Source of the DNA: Pectobacterium brasiliense
GTDB lineage: Bacteria; Pseudomonadota; Gammaproteobacteria; Enterobacterales; Enterobacteriaceae
DNA length: 64,000 nt
Direction of reading: 5' to 3'
Assembly: GCF_016950255.1 (NCBI RefSeq)
Contig: NZ_JACGFN010000001.1
Location: 1,178,001 to 1,242,000 of the forward strand
Every line of letters begins with the position of its first letter. Within the stretch, counting starts at the first letter, position 1. A model generated the notes under the pieces. The model did no database searches. It was not told the DNA's origin and saw nothing but the letters and a program-made list of their open reading frames with translations. The position numbers and the translations under genes are program-made. Shown one piece after another: positions 10,127-20,771 of the stretch.

Positions 10127-10795
10127 ATGAAAACAATACATTATTACCTCTATCTGGCGGCGTCCTGTTTTTTCACCCTTTGTGCCCCTGTCAGTGCGAA
10201 CGACCTTCCTGCACAGATCAATCAATTTTTTGCCTCACGCTTTCAGGGAAGCACGAATACCGTAAACGTTGTGGTAAAATCGCCAGAATCGCAATGGCCA
10301 CAGTGCGAAGCGCCGCAAATCACGATGCCTGGAAATACGAAAATGTGGGGTAATGTGAGCCTGTCCGTACGTTGCGGGCAACAGCGTCGCTTCATTCAAA
10401 CCGAAGTTCAGGTAACTGGGAATTATGTCACCAGTGCACGGCTTATAAATCGGGGAACCACGCTGACGGAAAAAGACATTCGTTTGACAAAAGGCAGGCT
10501 CGATTTATTACCGTTGCGCCCTATACTGACGTTACCAGGCGCACAGGGCGCAGTCCTTTTGCGCGATCTCACACCTGGTCAGGTTATTACCGCGTCTATG
10601 ATCAGACGCGCCTGGGTCGTAAAGGCCGGTCAGTCAGTGCAAATTATCGCCCAAGGGGAAGGCTTCACAATTAATGGCGAAGGAAAAGCCATGAACAACG
10701 CGGCAGCCGGACAAGCGGTCAGAGTCAGAACGGCAAATGGACAAATAGTCAGCGGAATCACAAACGAAGATGGGATTATTCTGATCTCACAGTAA
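10127..10795 (+). CDS. flgA: P-ring assembly chaperone FlgA
   Basis: FlgA is a periplasmic chaperone that helps FlgI assemble into the P ring. The 222-residue product has a signal peptide of about 24 residues ending CAPVSA. A C-terminal SAF-like region runs from about residue 95 to 222, with RGTTLTEKDIRL and RDLTPGQVITASMIRRAWVVKAGQ-type segments. It stands alone upstream of flgM and is divergent from flgB, as in E. coli. Its stop is followed at once by the sigma-28 promoter of flgM. Confidence 0.95.
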   Translation: MKTIHYYLYLAASCFFTLCAPVSANDLPAQINQFFASRFQGSTNTVNVVVKSPESQWPQCEAPQITMPGNTKMWGNVSLSVRCGQQRRFIQTEVQVTGNYVTSARLINRGTTLTEKDIRLTKGRLDLLPLRPILTLPGAQGAVLLRDLTPGQVITASMIRRAWVVKAGQSVQIIAQGEGFTINGEGKAMNNAAAGQAVRVRTANGQIVSGITNEDGIILISQ

Positions 10796-10800
10796 TTAAT

Positions 10801-10827
10801 TAAAGATTTGCTCATGTTTGCCGATGA
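10801..10827 (+). promoter_or_regulatory. Sigma-28 (FliA) promoter for flgM-flgN
   Basis: TAAAGATT, 11 bases, then GCCGATGA. This nearly equals the FliA consensus. It starts five bases after the flgA stop and lies about 110 bases before flgM. It fits the known arrangement in which the anti-sigma factor gene is read both from flgA and from its own FliA-dependent promoter, giving feedback on FliA activity. Confidence 0.92.
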
Positions 10828-10937
10828 TAATTACTAGAGTCATTACTGATGACGTTTTAAAATTGAACACCAATGTGATGGATATTCCGTAACACATTGA
10901 TGATTAACCATTTATCCTCAAATAAGAGGGATGTATT

Positions 10938-11234
10938 ATGAGTATTGATCGCACCCAGTCACTGAAGCCGGTCAGTCAAGTTCAGCAACGCGAATCTGGC
11001 GATGTCGCTAAAGCTAAACGGAAACAAGCTGAAGCTCAGTCTGAAGTTAGCGCAACACAGGTAAAACTGAGCGACGCACAGGCAAAATTGATGCAACCGG
11101 GTACGCAGGACATCGACATGAACCGCGTTGAAACCTTAAAGCAGGCAATTCGTGATGGCTCACTTAAAATTGATGCCGGAAAAATCGCAGATGCGTTGCT
11201 TAAAGAGACTCAGGATTTTTTAGCAGGTAATTAA
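10938..11234 (+). CDS. flgM: Anti-sigma-28 factor FlgM
   Basis: FlgM binds and inhibits FliA until the hook is complete, then is exported through the flagellum. The 98-residue product matches the family length. It starts [19 protein letters not shown] and ends [24 protein letters not shown], where the C-terminal half is the FliA-binding helix region. The low-complexity Lys/Gln/Ala middle is normal for this largely unfolded protein. The ribosome site AAGAGGGATGT precedes the ATG. flgN follows after 5 bases. Confidence 0.96.
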   Translation: MSIDRTQSLKPVSQVQQRESGDVAKAKRKQAEAQSEVSATQVKLSDAQAKLMQPGTQDIDMNRVETLKQAIRDGSLKIDAGKIADALLKETQDFLAGN

Positions 11235-11239
11235 TAGTT

Positions 11240-11677
11240 ATGGAAAATCTGCAATCGATTTTGGATCAACTGCTGAGCAACCTACGTGAGCTCGATGTTG
11301 TTATGTCCGAAGAGCAAACACTGCTTTGCGCTGGCCATATTAATAGCATCGCACTACAACAGGTAACAGAGAATAAAACGTCTTTGCTGGCGACGATGCA
11401 GCATTTGGAAACACAGCGCCATAAAACTGAATCGACTCTTAAGTTGCAAGCGCCTTATGACGGCATTGAAAAGCTGTCGGCTCACTGGCAGCAAGTGCAA
11501 GAGTTAACCAGACGTTTGAACGATCAGAATCAGCACAATGGTCTTCTGCTTAGCCGGCATATTGCCTACACGAACGAAGCTATCAATATATTGAAGCCCC
11601 GCCATGGTCAGGGACTGTATGGTCCAGATGGTCAGTCTAAAGGTGTAACAGTTGGCGGTAGGAAAATTGCATTCTAA
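11240..11677 (+). CDS. flgN: Export chaperone FlgN for FlgK and FlgL
   Basis: FlgN is the cytoplasmic chaperone that delivers FlgK and FlgL to the export gate. The 145-residue product is helical and rich in Leu and Gln, of typical size (about 140). It contains the family pattern LDQLLSNLRELDVVMSEEQ near residues 7-25. It is translated just after flgM (5-base gap). A hairpin directly overlaps its stop and probably ends the transcript. Confidence 0.93.
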   Translation: MENLQSILDQLLSNLRELDVVMSEEQTLLCAGHINSIALQQVTENKTSLLATMQHLETQRHKTESTLKLQAPYDGIEKLSAHWQQVQELTRRLNDQNQHNGLLLSRHIAYTNEAINILKPRHGQGLYGPDGQSKGVTVGGRKIAF

Positions 11678-11705
11678 AAGTCTCTGTGTTTTAGGCAGAG
11701 ACTTT
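11677..11705. terminator. Bidirectional terminator between flgN and flhE
   Basis: Arms AAAGTCTCTG (11677-11686) and CAGAGACTTT (11696-11705) make a 10-bp perfect stem with a 9-base loop. On the plus strand the stem ends with TTT after flgN. On the minus strand it ends with TTTT downstream of flhE. The two genes converge here, so one hairpin can serve both. Confidence 0.72.
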
Positions 11706-11732
11706 CGATTATCTAAACAGTGACTTAGAAAA

Positions 11733-12152
11733 CTACTTATAGTTTACCGCAATATCGATCGTACGCACGCTGAAGGTGTTATTAATACGACCATTCCCTG
11801 CAATGTAGTATACAAAACGAAACTCATTATTAGCTGCTAACCCGTCAAATGCTTGGGTTTTCCCGTCACCACTTCCGTCTAAGTCAACACAGCGCTGCGG
11901 CGATTGTGAACACAATTTCACAACAAGACCTACTGGTATCGCTGAATCAATCACTTGCCGCCAATATACTGTCGTAATCGTTTCATCTGGATTAACGGCT
12001 ATGTTAGGAACAAAAGCTGACGTCGTAATCATTTCACCACGATGATCAAGTTTTATCCCCGTCATACTTCCGTTCCAACTACCTGGCGTCGCGATAGCAC
12101 AGAGCGGGAATGCCAGCACGACTGCAGCCAGAGAATGCATCATCTTCCTCAC
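11733..12152 (-). CDS. flhE: FlhE, periplasmic flagellar accessory protein
   Basis: FlhE is a small periplasmic protein found only in enterobacteria. It is reported to limit proton leakage through the flagellar export gate. The 139-residue product has a signal peptide of about 22 residues and a body with KLCSQSPQRCVDLDGSG, matching the E. coli segment around its disulfide. I keep the GTG start at 12152 because it overlaps the flhA stop and gives MRK, the start of the E. coli protein. ATG codons three and four residues later are alternatives. It is the third gene of flhBAE. Confidence 0.9.
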   Translation of the reverse strand: MRKMMHSLAAVVLAFPLCAIATPGSWNGSMTGIKLDHRGEMITTSAFVPNIAVNPDETITTVYWRQVIDSAIPVGLVVKLCSQSPQRCVDLDGSGDGKTQAFDGLAANNEFRFVYYIAGNGRINNTFSVRTIDIAVNYK

Positions 12153-14146
12153 TTCTGAGCTTCCCCTATCACTGATGTCATGCGAATCTGGCGATGATCG
12201 CTGATTTCTAAATTAGAAAGTACGGCCATGTTTGGCAGACTACGGTGCAGGAACCGGGCAAGCAAGCGATCGGCAAGCCCCGGTTCGAGACCGCCACCTC
12301 CTTGAAGCGCCTGTAACAGAAGGCGTTCCAATGAGCCTTCCAAACCGATAACCTGAAGTTCACTATCTCCAGGGAACCACTGCTGGGTAATCGCACGTCC
12401 CAAAGCGACCCTAACCACCGTAGTGAGTTCATAAGGATCTGGTTGCACCGGCGCATGTTCAGCCAATGTCTCCATGATGGTACGCATATCCCTAATCGAC
12501 ACCCTCTCGCTAAGCAAATTCTGTAAGACCTTATGCAAAGTCGTTAACGTCACTACGCCCGGAATGAAATCTTCTGTCAGTTTTGGCATTTCCTGCGCAA
12601 CGCGGTCCATCAATTGCTGAGCTTCCTGCCGTCCAAACAGTTCACTGGCATGCAATGCAATTAAGTGGTTCAGGTGCGTTGCTACTACCGTACTTGCCTC
12701 TACGACCGTGAACCCTTGAGCCTGAGCTTGATCTTTGAGAGCATTATCAATCCAAACCGCTGGCAGCCCAAACGCCGGATCCTGCGTGATATCCCCAGAC
12801 AAAGAGCCAACCGCATTGCCCGGATTGATCGCCATCCAACGACCTGGATGAGCCTCACCGCTACCCACCTCAACACCTTTCATCAATATACGATAGCTGG
12901 CAGGCTGAAGTTCCAAATTATCCCGGATATGAACCACTGGCGGTAAGTATCCCATTTCCTGGGCAAACTTCTTTCTGATACTACGAATCCTGCCCAGCAG
13001 CTCGCCATCTTGCTGCGCGTCAACCATTGGGATTAATCGATAGCCAACTTCCATACCTAGCGGATCTTCAAGCTGTACGTCAGACCAGCTGGCTTCAATA
13101 ACCTGATGCTTCTCCATTGATGCTGGTATAGGTTGCATCACGGGTTCTTTTTGCTGTTCTCCACGCATCCACCAGGCAAGCCCTAACAAAGATGCTGTAA
13201 ATAGCAGAAAGACAAAGTTGGGCATTCCTGGAACCAGACCAATAAGTCCAATAACCGCCGCACTCAGCACCATCACTCGTGGGTTATTGAATAGCTGGGT
13301 GACCATCTGCTGGCCAACGTCCTGATCGGTACTCACGCGAGTAACAATGACACCCGCGGCGGTAGAAATAATCAGAGCAGGAATCTGGGCAACCAAACCA
13401 TCACCGATAGTAAGCAGCGTATAGCTTTCTGCGGCCTGCCCTACCGGCATGTTGTGCTGAACAACACCGACGATTAACCCACCAACGATGTTGATGACCA
13501 TGATAATCAGTCCGGCAACAGCGTCACCGCGCACGAATTTACTGGCACCGTCCATTGAGCCGTAGAAGTCTGACTCCTGAGTGACTTCAGCACGGCGCTT
13601 TTTCGCTTCTTCTTCACCAATGATCCCAGCATTAAGATCGGCATCGATCGCCATCTGTTTGCCTGGCATACCATCCAACACAAAGCGGGCACCGACTTCA
13701 GCGATACGTCCAGCACCTTTGGTGATAACCATGAAGTTGATTAAGACAAGAATGATAAAGACCACAATACCAATGGCAAAATTTCCGCCTACCAGAAAGT
13801 GACCAAATGCTTCAACAACTTTACCCGCGGCGGCCGTCCCTGTATGCCCTTCCAGTAAAATGATACGGGTAGAAGCAACGTTGAGCGAAAGACGCAATAA
13901 AGTAGAAAACAGCAGAATCGTAGGAAACGCAGCAAACTCCAGCGTCCGCTGCGTAAACATTGCAACCAGCAATACCATGATGGACAGTGCAATGTTAAAG
14001 GTAAATAACAGATCCAGAATGAATGGCGGCAGCGGCAATACCATCATGGAAAGTATCAGCAGGATCAGTATTGGTCCGGCTAATATTTGCCATTGGGTAC
14101 CTTTCATATTACTCGGTAAACGAAGCAAAGAGGCCAAATTAGCCAT
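12149..14146 (-). CDS. flhA: Flagellar export gate protein FlhA with an internal in-frame deletion
   Basis: FlhA is the large ring-forming gate subunit of the flagellar type III export apparatus. The N-terminal half has eight membrane segments and the FHIPEP-family signature near RIAEVGARFVLDGMPGKQM. The C-terminal half is the cytoplasmic docking ring. The ATG at 14146 (MANLASLLRL) overlaps flhB by 8 bases, as in E. coli. The product is 665 residues, while E. coli FlhA has 692. The shortfall is one block: after GLADRLLA (residue 630) the sequence goes directly to RFLHRSLPNM. About 29 residues that lie there in E. coli FlhA, within the last cytoplasmic subdomain, are missing. The frame is kept. 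Function is therefore doubtful. Confidence 0.93.
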   Translation of the reverse strand: MANLASLLRLPSNMKGTQWQILAGPILILLILSMMVLPLPPFILDLLFTFNIALSIMVLLVAMFTQRTLEFAAFPTILLFSTLLRLSLNVASTRIILLEGHTGTAAAGKVVEAFGHFLVGGNFAIGIVVFIILVLINFMVITKGAGRIAEVGARFVLDGMPGKQMAIDADLNAGIIGEEEAKKRRAEVTQESDFYGSMDGASKFVRGDAVAGLIIMVINIVGGLIVGVVQHNMPVGQAAESYTLLTIGDGLVAQIPALIISTAAGVIVTRVSTDQDVGQQMVTQLFNNPRVMVLSAAVIGLIGLVPGMPNFVFLLFTASLLGLAWWMRGEQQKEPVMQPIPASMEKHQVIEASWSDVQLEDPLGMEVGYRLIPMVDAQQDGELLGRIRSIRKKFAQEMGYLPPVVHIRDNLELQPASYRILMKGVEVGSGEAHPGRWMAINPGNAVGSLSGDITQDPAFGLPAVWIDNALKDQAQAQGFTVVEASTVVATHLNHLIALHASELFGRQEAQQLMDRVAQEMPKLTEDFIPGVVTLTTLHKVLQNLLSERVSIRDMRTIMETLAEHAPVQPDPYELTTVVRVALGRAITQQWFPGDSELQVIGLEGSLERLLLQALQGGGGLEPGLADRLLARFLHRSLPNMAVLSNLEISDHRQIRMTSVIGEAQK

Positions 14147-15290
14147 CAGTAGTATTCTCTTTAGCAAAATCCAGTGCATCCGGCACTGGTAGATGTTTCG
14201 GTTTTCTAGGAATTAATCCACCTTCCCGCTTCCAGCGTTTCAGTTGATAAACCCAGGCTAAGACTTCTGCAACGGCGGCATACAGCGCAGCCGGAATATG
14301 CTGTCCGACCTCTGAATGGCGAAATAACGCTCGCGCCAACGGAGGAGCTTCTAAAATAGGAACGCGATGTTCGGCCCCTAACTCACGAATACGCAGCGCG
14401 ATCTCACCAGCCCCTTTAGCTAGCACTCTCGGCGCATTCATTTTTTTCTCATCATAACGTAATGCTACCGCATAATGCGTCGGGTTAGTGACTATCACAT
14501 CAGCCTTAGGCACATCAGCCATCATTCTACGCTGAGCTATTGCTCTCTGCTGCTGACGAATGCGGCCTTTAACATGAGGGTCGCCTTCGTTCTGTTTATG
14601 CTCATCACGAATTTCCTGCTTGCTCATTCGCAGCTTTTTGATGTGGCTCCAAACTTGCCAAAACACATCAAAAGCAACCATGGGAATGAGCCCCATGATG
14701 ATAAGGAAACCACACATCACGGCCAGTTCCAGCGCATCCCCCATCGCCGTAATCGGCGCTTCGGATACCAGATGCAATATCTTCGGCCAGTTATGAATCA
14801 AGAAGAAGGTACTAATGATTCCGACCATGACTGATTTCAATATTGCCTTGAAAAGCTCAGCCAGTGATTGGGCGGAAAACAACCGTTTCAGCCCAGAAAT
14901 AGGATCTAATTTTTTGAAATCAACCTTTAATGATTTGGTACTAAATAATATCCCACCAAGCAGCAAAGGCGCAGACAACGCAACCAACACAGCCCCTAGC
15001 AAAATAGGTATCAACGCCGATACCGCCTGACGCAGTAATGAGCCAACATGCCGTAGCATTTGAGTGTCATCACCAATCGTTGCGTAATCAAAATTTAACG
15101 ACTGTGAGACAATTCTGGCCAATCGGCCAGCCATGGCTTCGCCTCCCATCCACAAAATAGCCAGACCTGCGACCATCATCAGAACAGAAGTCAGCTCTCG
15201 CGATCGCGGGATCTGCCCTTCTTCACGCGCCTTTTCCTCTTTTTGGGGGGTGGGGGCTTCTGTTTTTTCTAGATCGCTATCTTCAGCCAC
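14139..15290 (-). CDS. flhB: Export substrate-switch protein FlhB
   Basis: FlhB sits in the flagellar export gate and switches specificity from rod/hook to filament proteins after self-cleavage. The 383-residue product has the N-terminal TEAPTPQKEEKAREEGQ motif and four membrane segments between about residues 30 and 210. The autocleavage site NPTH is at residues 269-272, the same numbers as in Salmonella. The C-terminal tail is basic and Pro-rich. It overlaps flhA by 8 bases. The 244-base upstream gap should hold its class 2 promoter. Confidence 0.97.
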   Translation of the reverse strand: MAEDSDLEKTEAPTPQKEEKAREEGQIPRSRELTSVLMMVAGLAILWMGGEAMAGRLARIVSQSLNFDYATIGDDTQMLRHVGSLLRQAVSALIPILLGAVLVALSAPLLLGGILFSTKSLKVDFKKLDPISGLKRLFSAQSLAELFKAILKSVMVGIISTFFLIHNWPKILHLVSEAPITAMGDALELAVMCGFLIIMGLIPMVAFDVFWQVWSHIKKLRMSKQEIRDEHKQNEGDPHVKGRIRQQQRAIAQRRMMADVPKADVIVTNPTHYAVALRYDEKKMNAPRVLAKGAGEIALRIRELGAEHRVPILEAPPLARALFRHSEVGQHIPAALYAAVAEVLAWVYQLKRWKREGGLIPRKPKHLPVPDALDFAKENTTDG

Positions 15291-15438
15291 TATGGCGTTC
15301 CTGTTACGACTTTCGGGATAGGAATTTGCTGCCTAGCATGACAAATACGAGAAAGTTTTATGGCTGGAACAACGAGAAAAACTAACGCTTCTTTAACGCA
15401 TAGTAAGAATTAAGGGGGAAGGGAAAAACGATTTAGCT

Positions 15439-15524
15439 ATTTATGGCCATAAACACAGGCCATAAATAACCGAGTCATGGTGTTCGTCATCTTTTCAAGA
15501 AAGGGAGTGACTTCCTTTCTTGAA
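15439..15524. repeat. Two hairpins between cheZ and flhB
   Basis: Hairpin 1 has arms ATTTATGGCC (15439-15448) and GGCCATAAAT (15458-15467). Hairpin 2 has arms TTCAAGAAAGG (15494-15504) and CCTTTCTTGAA (15514-15524), starting 11 bases beyond the cheZ stop. Both are perfect. Hairpin 2 is placed to end the che transcript, but it lacks a clear T run on the minus strand, so termination may be weak or need other factors. The rest of the gap up to 15290 shows no gene. Confidence 0.6.
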
Positions 15525-15534
15525 GAAAGATTCA

Positions 15535-16179
15535 TTAGAACCCAAGACTATCCAGAAGATCATCAACCTGATCCTGATTGGCAACAATACCTGCGGCACC
15601 TTTATCCAACTGAGGTCCATTAAGCAGACCATCATTTGCACGCTTAGGTGCATCTGGTTTTTCTGGAATATTTTCCAGCAACACCATCAGCAGTTGTTTT
15701 TCAATCTCCTGGACAACATCCATCATACGCTTGATTACCTGACCAGTAAGGTCCTGGAAATCCTGCGCCATCATAATTTCCAACAACTGAGCATTGGTAA
15801 ACGAGGTATGCTGTGGTACATCCTCAAGATAGCTACGCGTATCCGTCACTAATTCACGCGCATCTGCCAGTTCAATTGGATTTTCAAACCATTCATCCCA
15901 ACGGGTTTTCAGGGATTTGGCATCCGCTTCTAGTTGGTTTTGACGTGGTTGTGCAGCTTCTACGCAGTTCAGAGCACGCTCTGCAGCTTGCGCAGTCATC
16001 TGGACAACATAGTCAAGGCGATCGCGGGCATCAGGAATAGCCTCTGCTGCTTCTGCTATCGCATTATCCAGACCCAGCTCTTTCAAACTGTCGCGCAGCA
16101 TACGAGTCAATTGGCCGATACGCGAAATGATCTCGGTTGCTGAAGCTGTGTCGTTCACGGACGGCATATGTGGCGTCAT
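15535..16179 (-). CDS. cheZ: CheY-phosphate phosphatase CheZ
   Basis: CheZ speeds dephosphorylation of CheY-P and so ends the tumble signal. The 214-residue product equals the E. coli length. It has the central [20 protein letters not shown] stretch with the catalytic Gln (about residues 135-154). It ends [18 protein letters not shown] (here [14 protein letters not shown]), the CheY-docking peptide. It is the last gene of the che cluster, 9 bases after cheY. Confidence 0.97.
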   Translation of the reverse strand: MTPHMPSVNDTASATEIISRIGQLTRMLRDSLKELGLDNAIAEAAEAIPDARDRLDYVVQMTAQAAERALNCVEAAQPRQNQLEADAKSLKTRWDEWFENPIELADARELVTDTRSYLEDVPQHTSFTNAQLLEIMMAQDFQDLTGQVIKRMMDVVQEIEKQLLMVLLENIPEKPDAPKRANDGLLNGPQLDKGAAGIVANQDQVDDLLDSLGF

Positions 16180-16188
16180 AAGATCCCC

Positions 16189-16602
<414 letters not shown>

Positions 16603-16616
16603 TCACCGAGAGCTGC

Positions 16617-17669
16617 TTATATACGTAATGCCTGTCCGGCAGAGATTTGTGCCAACATACGCTGGCTCACCTGGTGCAAATCCACCACTTCATCGACGCC
16701 ACCCATCGCAATCGCTTCACGTGGCATCCCGAAAACCACACAACTTGCTTCATTTTGGGCCAAAGTATAAGCACCAGCCTGATGGAGTTCCAACATGCCG
16801 GCAGCCCCATCATTCCCCATCCCAGTGAGGATTACCCCTACGGCATTTCGCCCGGCGTATTGCGCAACCGAACGGAATAACACATCGACTGATGGACGAT
16901 GCCGATTGACGGGAGGTCCATCATTTAAACGTACTTGATAGTTTGCCCCACTACGAGCCAGTTCAAGATGGCGTGCGCCTGGTGCAATGTATGCATGGCC
17001 AGGAAGCACACGTTCCCCATCTTCTGCTTCTTTCACCGTAATCTGACATAGCTTGTTCAAACGCTCGGCGAAAGACTTCGTAAAGCCAGGTGGCATATGC
17101 TGTGTGATCAGTAATGCAGGGCTTGTCGGTGGTAGAGGCTGTAATACATGCCGTATCGCTTCCGTTCCCCCCGTTGACGCACCAATCGCGATCAATTTCT
17201 CACTACTTAACAGTGGCGTATGCTGAATAATTTTTGTCGGCTCTGCCCCAGTGCTACGTTGCGGCAGACGCGCCTTCGCGGCCATACGAATTTTTTCCGC
17301 AATCAGTTCGCTATATGCCAGCATCCCCTCACGGATACCTAACTGAGGCTTGGTGACAAAATCAATCGCACCAAGCTCCAACGCGCGCAGCGTAATTTCT
17401 GAGCCTTTTCCCGTCAGGGACGACACCATGACAACAGGCATCGGACGCAAACGCATAAGCTTCTCAAGAAAATCCAACCCATCCATACGAGGCATTTCAA
17501 CATCAAGAGTTAATACCTGGGGATTGAATTTTTTAATCAAATCACGAGCAACTAATGGATCCGGCGCGGTTGCGACAACTTCCATATCAGAATGGCTATT
17601 AATTATTTCAGTCATGATCTGACGCATTAGGGCAGAATCATCAACACATAATACTCTTATCTTGCTCAT
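16617..17669 (-). CDS. cheB: Chemoreceptor methylesterase/deamidase CheB
   Basis: CheB removes methyl groups from chemoreceptors and deamidates Gln residues, giving adaptation. The 350-residue protein has a receiver domain (1-120, phospho-Asp56 in [12 protein letters not shown]). This is joined to a methylesterase domain with [10 protein letters not shown] (nucleophile Ser), [10 protein letters not shown] (His) and [13 protein letters not shown] (Asp). Its start codon overlaps the cheR stop by one base, so the two opposing enzymes are translationally coupled. Confidence 0.98.
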   Translation of the reverse strand: MSKIRVLCVDDSALMRQIMTEIINSHSDMEVVATAPDPLVARDLIKKFNPQVLTLDVEMPRMDGLDFLEKLMRLRPMPVVMVSSLTGKGSEITLRALELGAIDFVTKPQLGIREGMLAYSELIAEKIRMAAKARLPQRSTGAEPTKIIQHTPLLSSEKLIAIGASTGGTEAIRHVLQPLPPTSPALLITQHMPPGFTKSFAERLNKLCQITVKEAEDGERVLPGHAYIAPGARHLELARSGANYQVRLNDGPPVNRHRPSVDVLFRSVAQYAGRNAVGVILTGMGNDGAAGMLELHQAGAYTLAQNEASCVVFGMPREAIAMGGVDEVVDLHQVSQRMLAQISAGQALRI

Positions 17670-18541
17670 TATCTTTCCTTAGCCAGTCCATATACAGTTT
17701 GCCCACGCAAATAGAACTCGCGACTGATCTGGCTGAAATTCTCTGAATGCCCGGCAAATAACAATCCTCCCGGTTTAAGCATCGGGACGAATCGACGGAG
17801 AATACGCTCTTGAGTTTCTTTATCGAAATAAATCATTACATTACGACAAAAAATAGCATCAAATGGCGCAGGAACGGACCAATCAGGTGCGAGCAGATTT
17901 AATTGTTGGAAATGCACCATTGACGCAAGCTCAGGGCGAACACGAACCAAACCACTATGTGGCCCAGTACCGCGTAAAAAAAACCGCTGTAATTGCTGTG
18001 GAGAAAGAGAGCGCAACTCTTCCTGACGATAGATGCCAGCCGTTGCCTTTTCTAATACCTGAGTATCAATATCGCTGGCCCATACCTGACATCCACTCGC
18101 TTTATTACCTAAGACTTCTGCAAGTGTCATCGCCAGCGAATAAGGTTCTTCCCCTGTAGAGGCGGCCGTACTCCAGATGGTGTAGCCATTTGGACGTTTC
18201 CTGGCATGCTCAGCCAATATAGGAAAGTGGTGAGCTTCGCGGAAAAACGCCGTCAGGTTAGTGGTTAACGCATTAACAAAGGCTTGCCATTCTGCACTAT
18301 TAGGATCTGACTCTAATAATGCTAAGTACTGACCGAAATCATTGATTCCAAGCAAACGGAGACGTCTAACCAAACGGTTATAAACCATTTCACGTTTGTG
18401 ATCGGCCAGAACAATGCCGGCACGCTGATATATTAGTTGACTGATTCGCCGGAAATGGGTGTCCGACAACGGCAATCTATCAACCATCTGCGTCAGAATA
18501 GAGGCAGATTCAGGGCGATTTTGTGACGGTGAACTTTTCAT
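17669..18541 (-). CDS. cheR: Chemoreceptor methyltransferase CheR
   Basis: CheR methylates glutamates in chemoreceptors using S-adenosylmethionine. The 290-residue product has an N-terminal helical domain and a methyltransferase domain with [19 protein letters not shown] and [14 protein letters not shown]. It also has the beta-subdomain that binds the receptor NWETF tail. That tail is present in both MCP genes of this window. It is followed by cheB. A 512-base gap separates it from the MCP gene upstream. Confidence 0.97.
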   Translation of the reverse strand: MKSSPSQNRPESASILTQMVDRLPLSDTHFRRISQLIYQRAGIVLADHKREMVYNRLVRRLRLLGINDFGQYLALLESDPNSAEWQAFVNALTTNLTAFFREAHHFPILAEHARKRPNGYTIWSTAASTGEEPYSLAMTLAEVLGNKASGCQVWASDIDTQVLEKATAGIYRQEELRSLSPQQLQRFFLRGTGPHSGLVRVRPELASMVHFQQLNLLAPDWSVPAPFDAIFCRNVMIYFDKETQERILRRFVPMLKPGGLLFAGHSENFSQISREFYLRGQTVYGLAKER

Positions 18542-19053
18542 ATCAAACCGCTCGAATAGTGTTTTTTGCTATGGTTTTTTTCAATCTGAACTTTCCTTTA
18601 CAGCTAACGCAGGTTTTTATTGTCATTCGCCAATTACTCATCGCATTACGATTAAAACTGACACTGTATTGGTAATACACCCCGCAAGTTCTGCAAACTG
18701 AACAGGTCAGCGTGTTCGTTCTACCAAAGCCACATGCTGTCGGGTGGCGTCGTCCCTCTCATCACAGCTGTGCTACCTGCTTTATTATTTGGCTTTAATA
18801 CCAAAACCAGCCTCACCCCATCATATCCATAACATAAGTTACAGATTGAACAATATCATGAATTACCCTGCTTCAAAGCACCGTGTGCTGTATTACTCAC
18901 CAATCTCAAGTGTGCACCGATCAATTACTCGCATGTTCATTTTTCTAAATTATGGCGAGTCAACAATCACCCAGCCACCTACACGTAAGCGGCTGGGGAT
19001 TAGCTCAGTGTCCCTACAGCTTGAGTTACTTATAGCCTATATGACGATTCTGA
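18542..19053. other. Long che intergenic region without a credible gene
   Basis: In E. coli cheR follows the receptor genes closely. Here 512 bases separate them. An open frame on the plus strand (18744-19169) runs into the receptor gene and has no family features, so I do not call it. The only structure seen is the palindromic element at 18970-19045. No sigma-28 promoter for cheR was found, so cheR is probably read through from upstream. Confidence 0.5.
18970..19045 (-). repeat. Palindromic intergenic element, copy 1
   Basis: Arms CCCAGCC (18970-18976) and GGCTGGG (18991-18997) flank CTACACGTAAG, followed by CAGCTTGAGTTACTTATA. The same layout occurs at 30250-30343: a GC palindrome around a TAC/GTA core and then CAGCTTGAAGTATGACGGG. 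Each copy starts just past the stop codon of an MCP gene. I recall such elements as frequent between genes in Pectobacterium. That is memory, not something this window can prove. Confidence 0.5.
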
Positions 19054-20739
19054 TCAGAACGTTTCCCAATTATCATTTGATAAACCTTCTTTCGCTTTCT
19101 TACCACCATTCGCTGATGAAGCTAACAATGCAGGTTTTTGGCCTGCTGTCGCCGGTGTCGTCCTTCTAAACGAACCCGCATCTTCAGAGAGGCGGAATAC
19201 GGCAACAGCCTGATTCAACACTTTCACCTGTTCTTCCAATGCAACAGCCGCAGCGGCAGATTCTTCAACCAAGGAGGCGTTTTGCTGCGTAACCCGATCC
19301 ATCTCAGTTACCGCCTGGCCGACCTGATCAATACCTTTGCTTTGCTCATCAGAAGCCGAGGCGATTTCACCCATAATATCCGTTACACGAGTGACAGCAC
19401 TGACGATTTCACCCATCGTCTCGCCCGCACTTTCAACCAGTACAGAACCTTCATCGACTCGGCTGACAGAATCTTCAATCAAACTTTTAATTTCTTTCGC
19501 AGCCTGCGCACTACGCTGTGCCAAATTACGGACTTCACCTGCCACAACCGCAAACCCACGGCCTTGTTCCCCTGCTCTGGCTGCTTCAACCGCCGCATTC
19601 AGCGCAAGAATGTTGGTCTGGAAAGCAATACCATCAATCACACTAGTAATATCGGCAATTTTTTGCGAACTTCCAGCAATATTGTGCATGGTTTTGACAA
19701 CATTATCGACGACCTTGCCGCCCTTCTGCGCCGTCTCTGAGGCACTCAGCGCCAACTGGCTGGCCTGACGAGCATTTTCCGCATTCTGTTTAACTGTTGC
19801 GGTCAACTGCTCCATGCTTGCTGCCGTTTCTTCTAATGAAGCAGCCTGTTGCTCGGTACGCGATGAAAGATCGTTATTACCAGCGCTAATTTCTGTAGCA
19901 CCGGTATAAATGGCATCGGCACCTTGTCGAACCGCACTAACCGTTGAAACAAACTCACTTTGCATATGGCGAATACTGTCAGCCAGAATGCCCATTTCAT
20001 TGCTGCTGTGGAAGTTAGTCGTTTTTGTCAGATCGCCTTTCGCAATATGACGAATATGTTCAACAATATTATTTAGCGGCCTTATTAATAGCTGTTGAAT
20101 ACCAACCCAGGAAATCAGCGCTAACGCAAAAACCAACACTATAATGAAGCCAAGGATCCAGAGCGCCGAGTCGTAAGCTGCATCATTTTTAGCTATACCA
20201 GCCTGATAAAGTTTGTCGCTTTCAGCTTTATAGGCGTAATACGCTTTTTCAAAGTTGTCTTGAAAACTCTGTGTTGGTTGCTCAACGAACTTCTTAAATT
20301 CCCCTGCATTCAAAAACTGAATTAATTCAGTTAATGCACCGTTCAGAGCCACATAATTCTCTTTTACGCCCCGAGTAACGCTTTCGTCCTGACGCGCATC
20401 CTGCGGTACTTTTTCATAGCGGGAGAAAAAATCATTTGCGACAGACAGTTGCCTTTGAGCAGAGACCAGAAGCTCTTTACCGCCAGCACCCGCACCCGTA
20501 CCGCTTGCATCGAGTGCAAAACGCGTCCCCGCGCGGTTAAGTGTATTGCGAGTCTGTAATAAATATGACCATGCTGAATCAAGCTCGGAACGCTTTTGGT
20601 TAATAATCTGCGTTGAACTGAAGATATCCTTATCATTTTTTAATGCACTGAAGAATAAACCACCAGAAATAAGCTGAAGTGCTCCAAACAACACCAGTAC
20701 AAGCATCAGACCTGTAACAACTTTTATACGGTTAAACAT
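19054..20739 (-). CDS. Methyl-accepting chemotaxis protein, Tsr-like
   Basis: This is an inner-membrane chemoreceptor feeding CheA/CheW. The 561-residue product has a first membrane segment ([16 protein letters not shown]) and a periplasmic four-helix sensor with [15 protein letters not shown], the Arg-containing stretch that binds amino acids in Tsr and Tar. A second membrane segment lies near residues 190-210. HAMP, methylation helices and the tip [21 protein letters not shown] follow (quoted in part). The C-terminus NDNWETF binds CheR/CheB. The ATG at 20739 is chosen because [10 protein letters not shown] matches Tsr; an earlier in-frame start would lie in the promoter. Serine sensing is likely but unproven. 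Confidence 0.94.
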   Translation of the reverse strand: MFNRIKVVTGLMLVLVLFGALQLISGGLFFSALKNDKDIFSSTQIINQKRSELDSAWSYLLQTRNTLNRAGTRFALDASGTGAGAGGKELLVSAQRQLSVANDFFSRYEKVPQDARQDESVTRGVKENYVALNGALTELIQFLNAGEFKKFVEQPTQSFQDNFEKAYYAYKAESDKLYQAGIAKNDAAYDSALWILGFIIVLVFALALISWVGIQQLLIRPLNNIVEHIRHIAKGDLTKTTNFHSSNEMGILADSIRHMQSEFVSTVSAVRQGADAIYTGATEISAGNNDLSSRTEQQAASLEETAASMEQLTATVKQNAENARQASQLALSASETAQKGGKVVDNVVKTMHNIAGSSQKIADITSVIDGIAFQTNILALNAAVEAARAGEQGRGFAVVAGEVRNLAQRSAQAAKEIKSLIEDSVSRVDEGSVLVESAGETMGEIVSAVTRVTDIMGEIASASDEQSKGIDQVGQAVTEMDRVTQQNASLVEESAAAAVALEEQVKVLNQAVAVFRLSEDAGSFRRTTPATAGQKPALLASSANGGKKAKEGLSNDNWETF

Positions 20740-20771
20740 ATAACGCCTTTTGAGTAGACCAACCACCGATG

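Noticed and set aside
18744..19169. 141-codon frame in the cheR-MCP gap
   Set aside because: Runs antisense into the receptor gene and has no recognisable domain.
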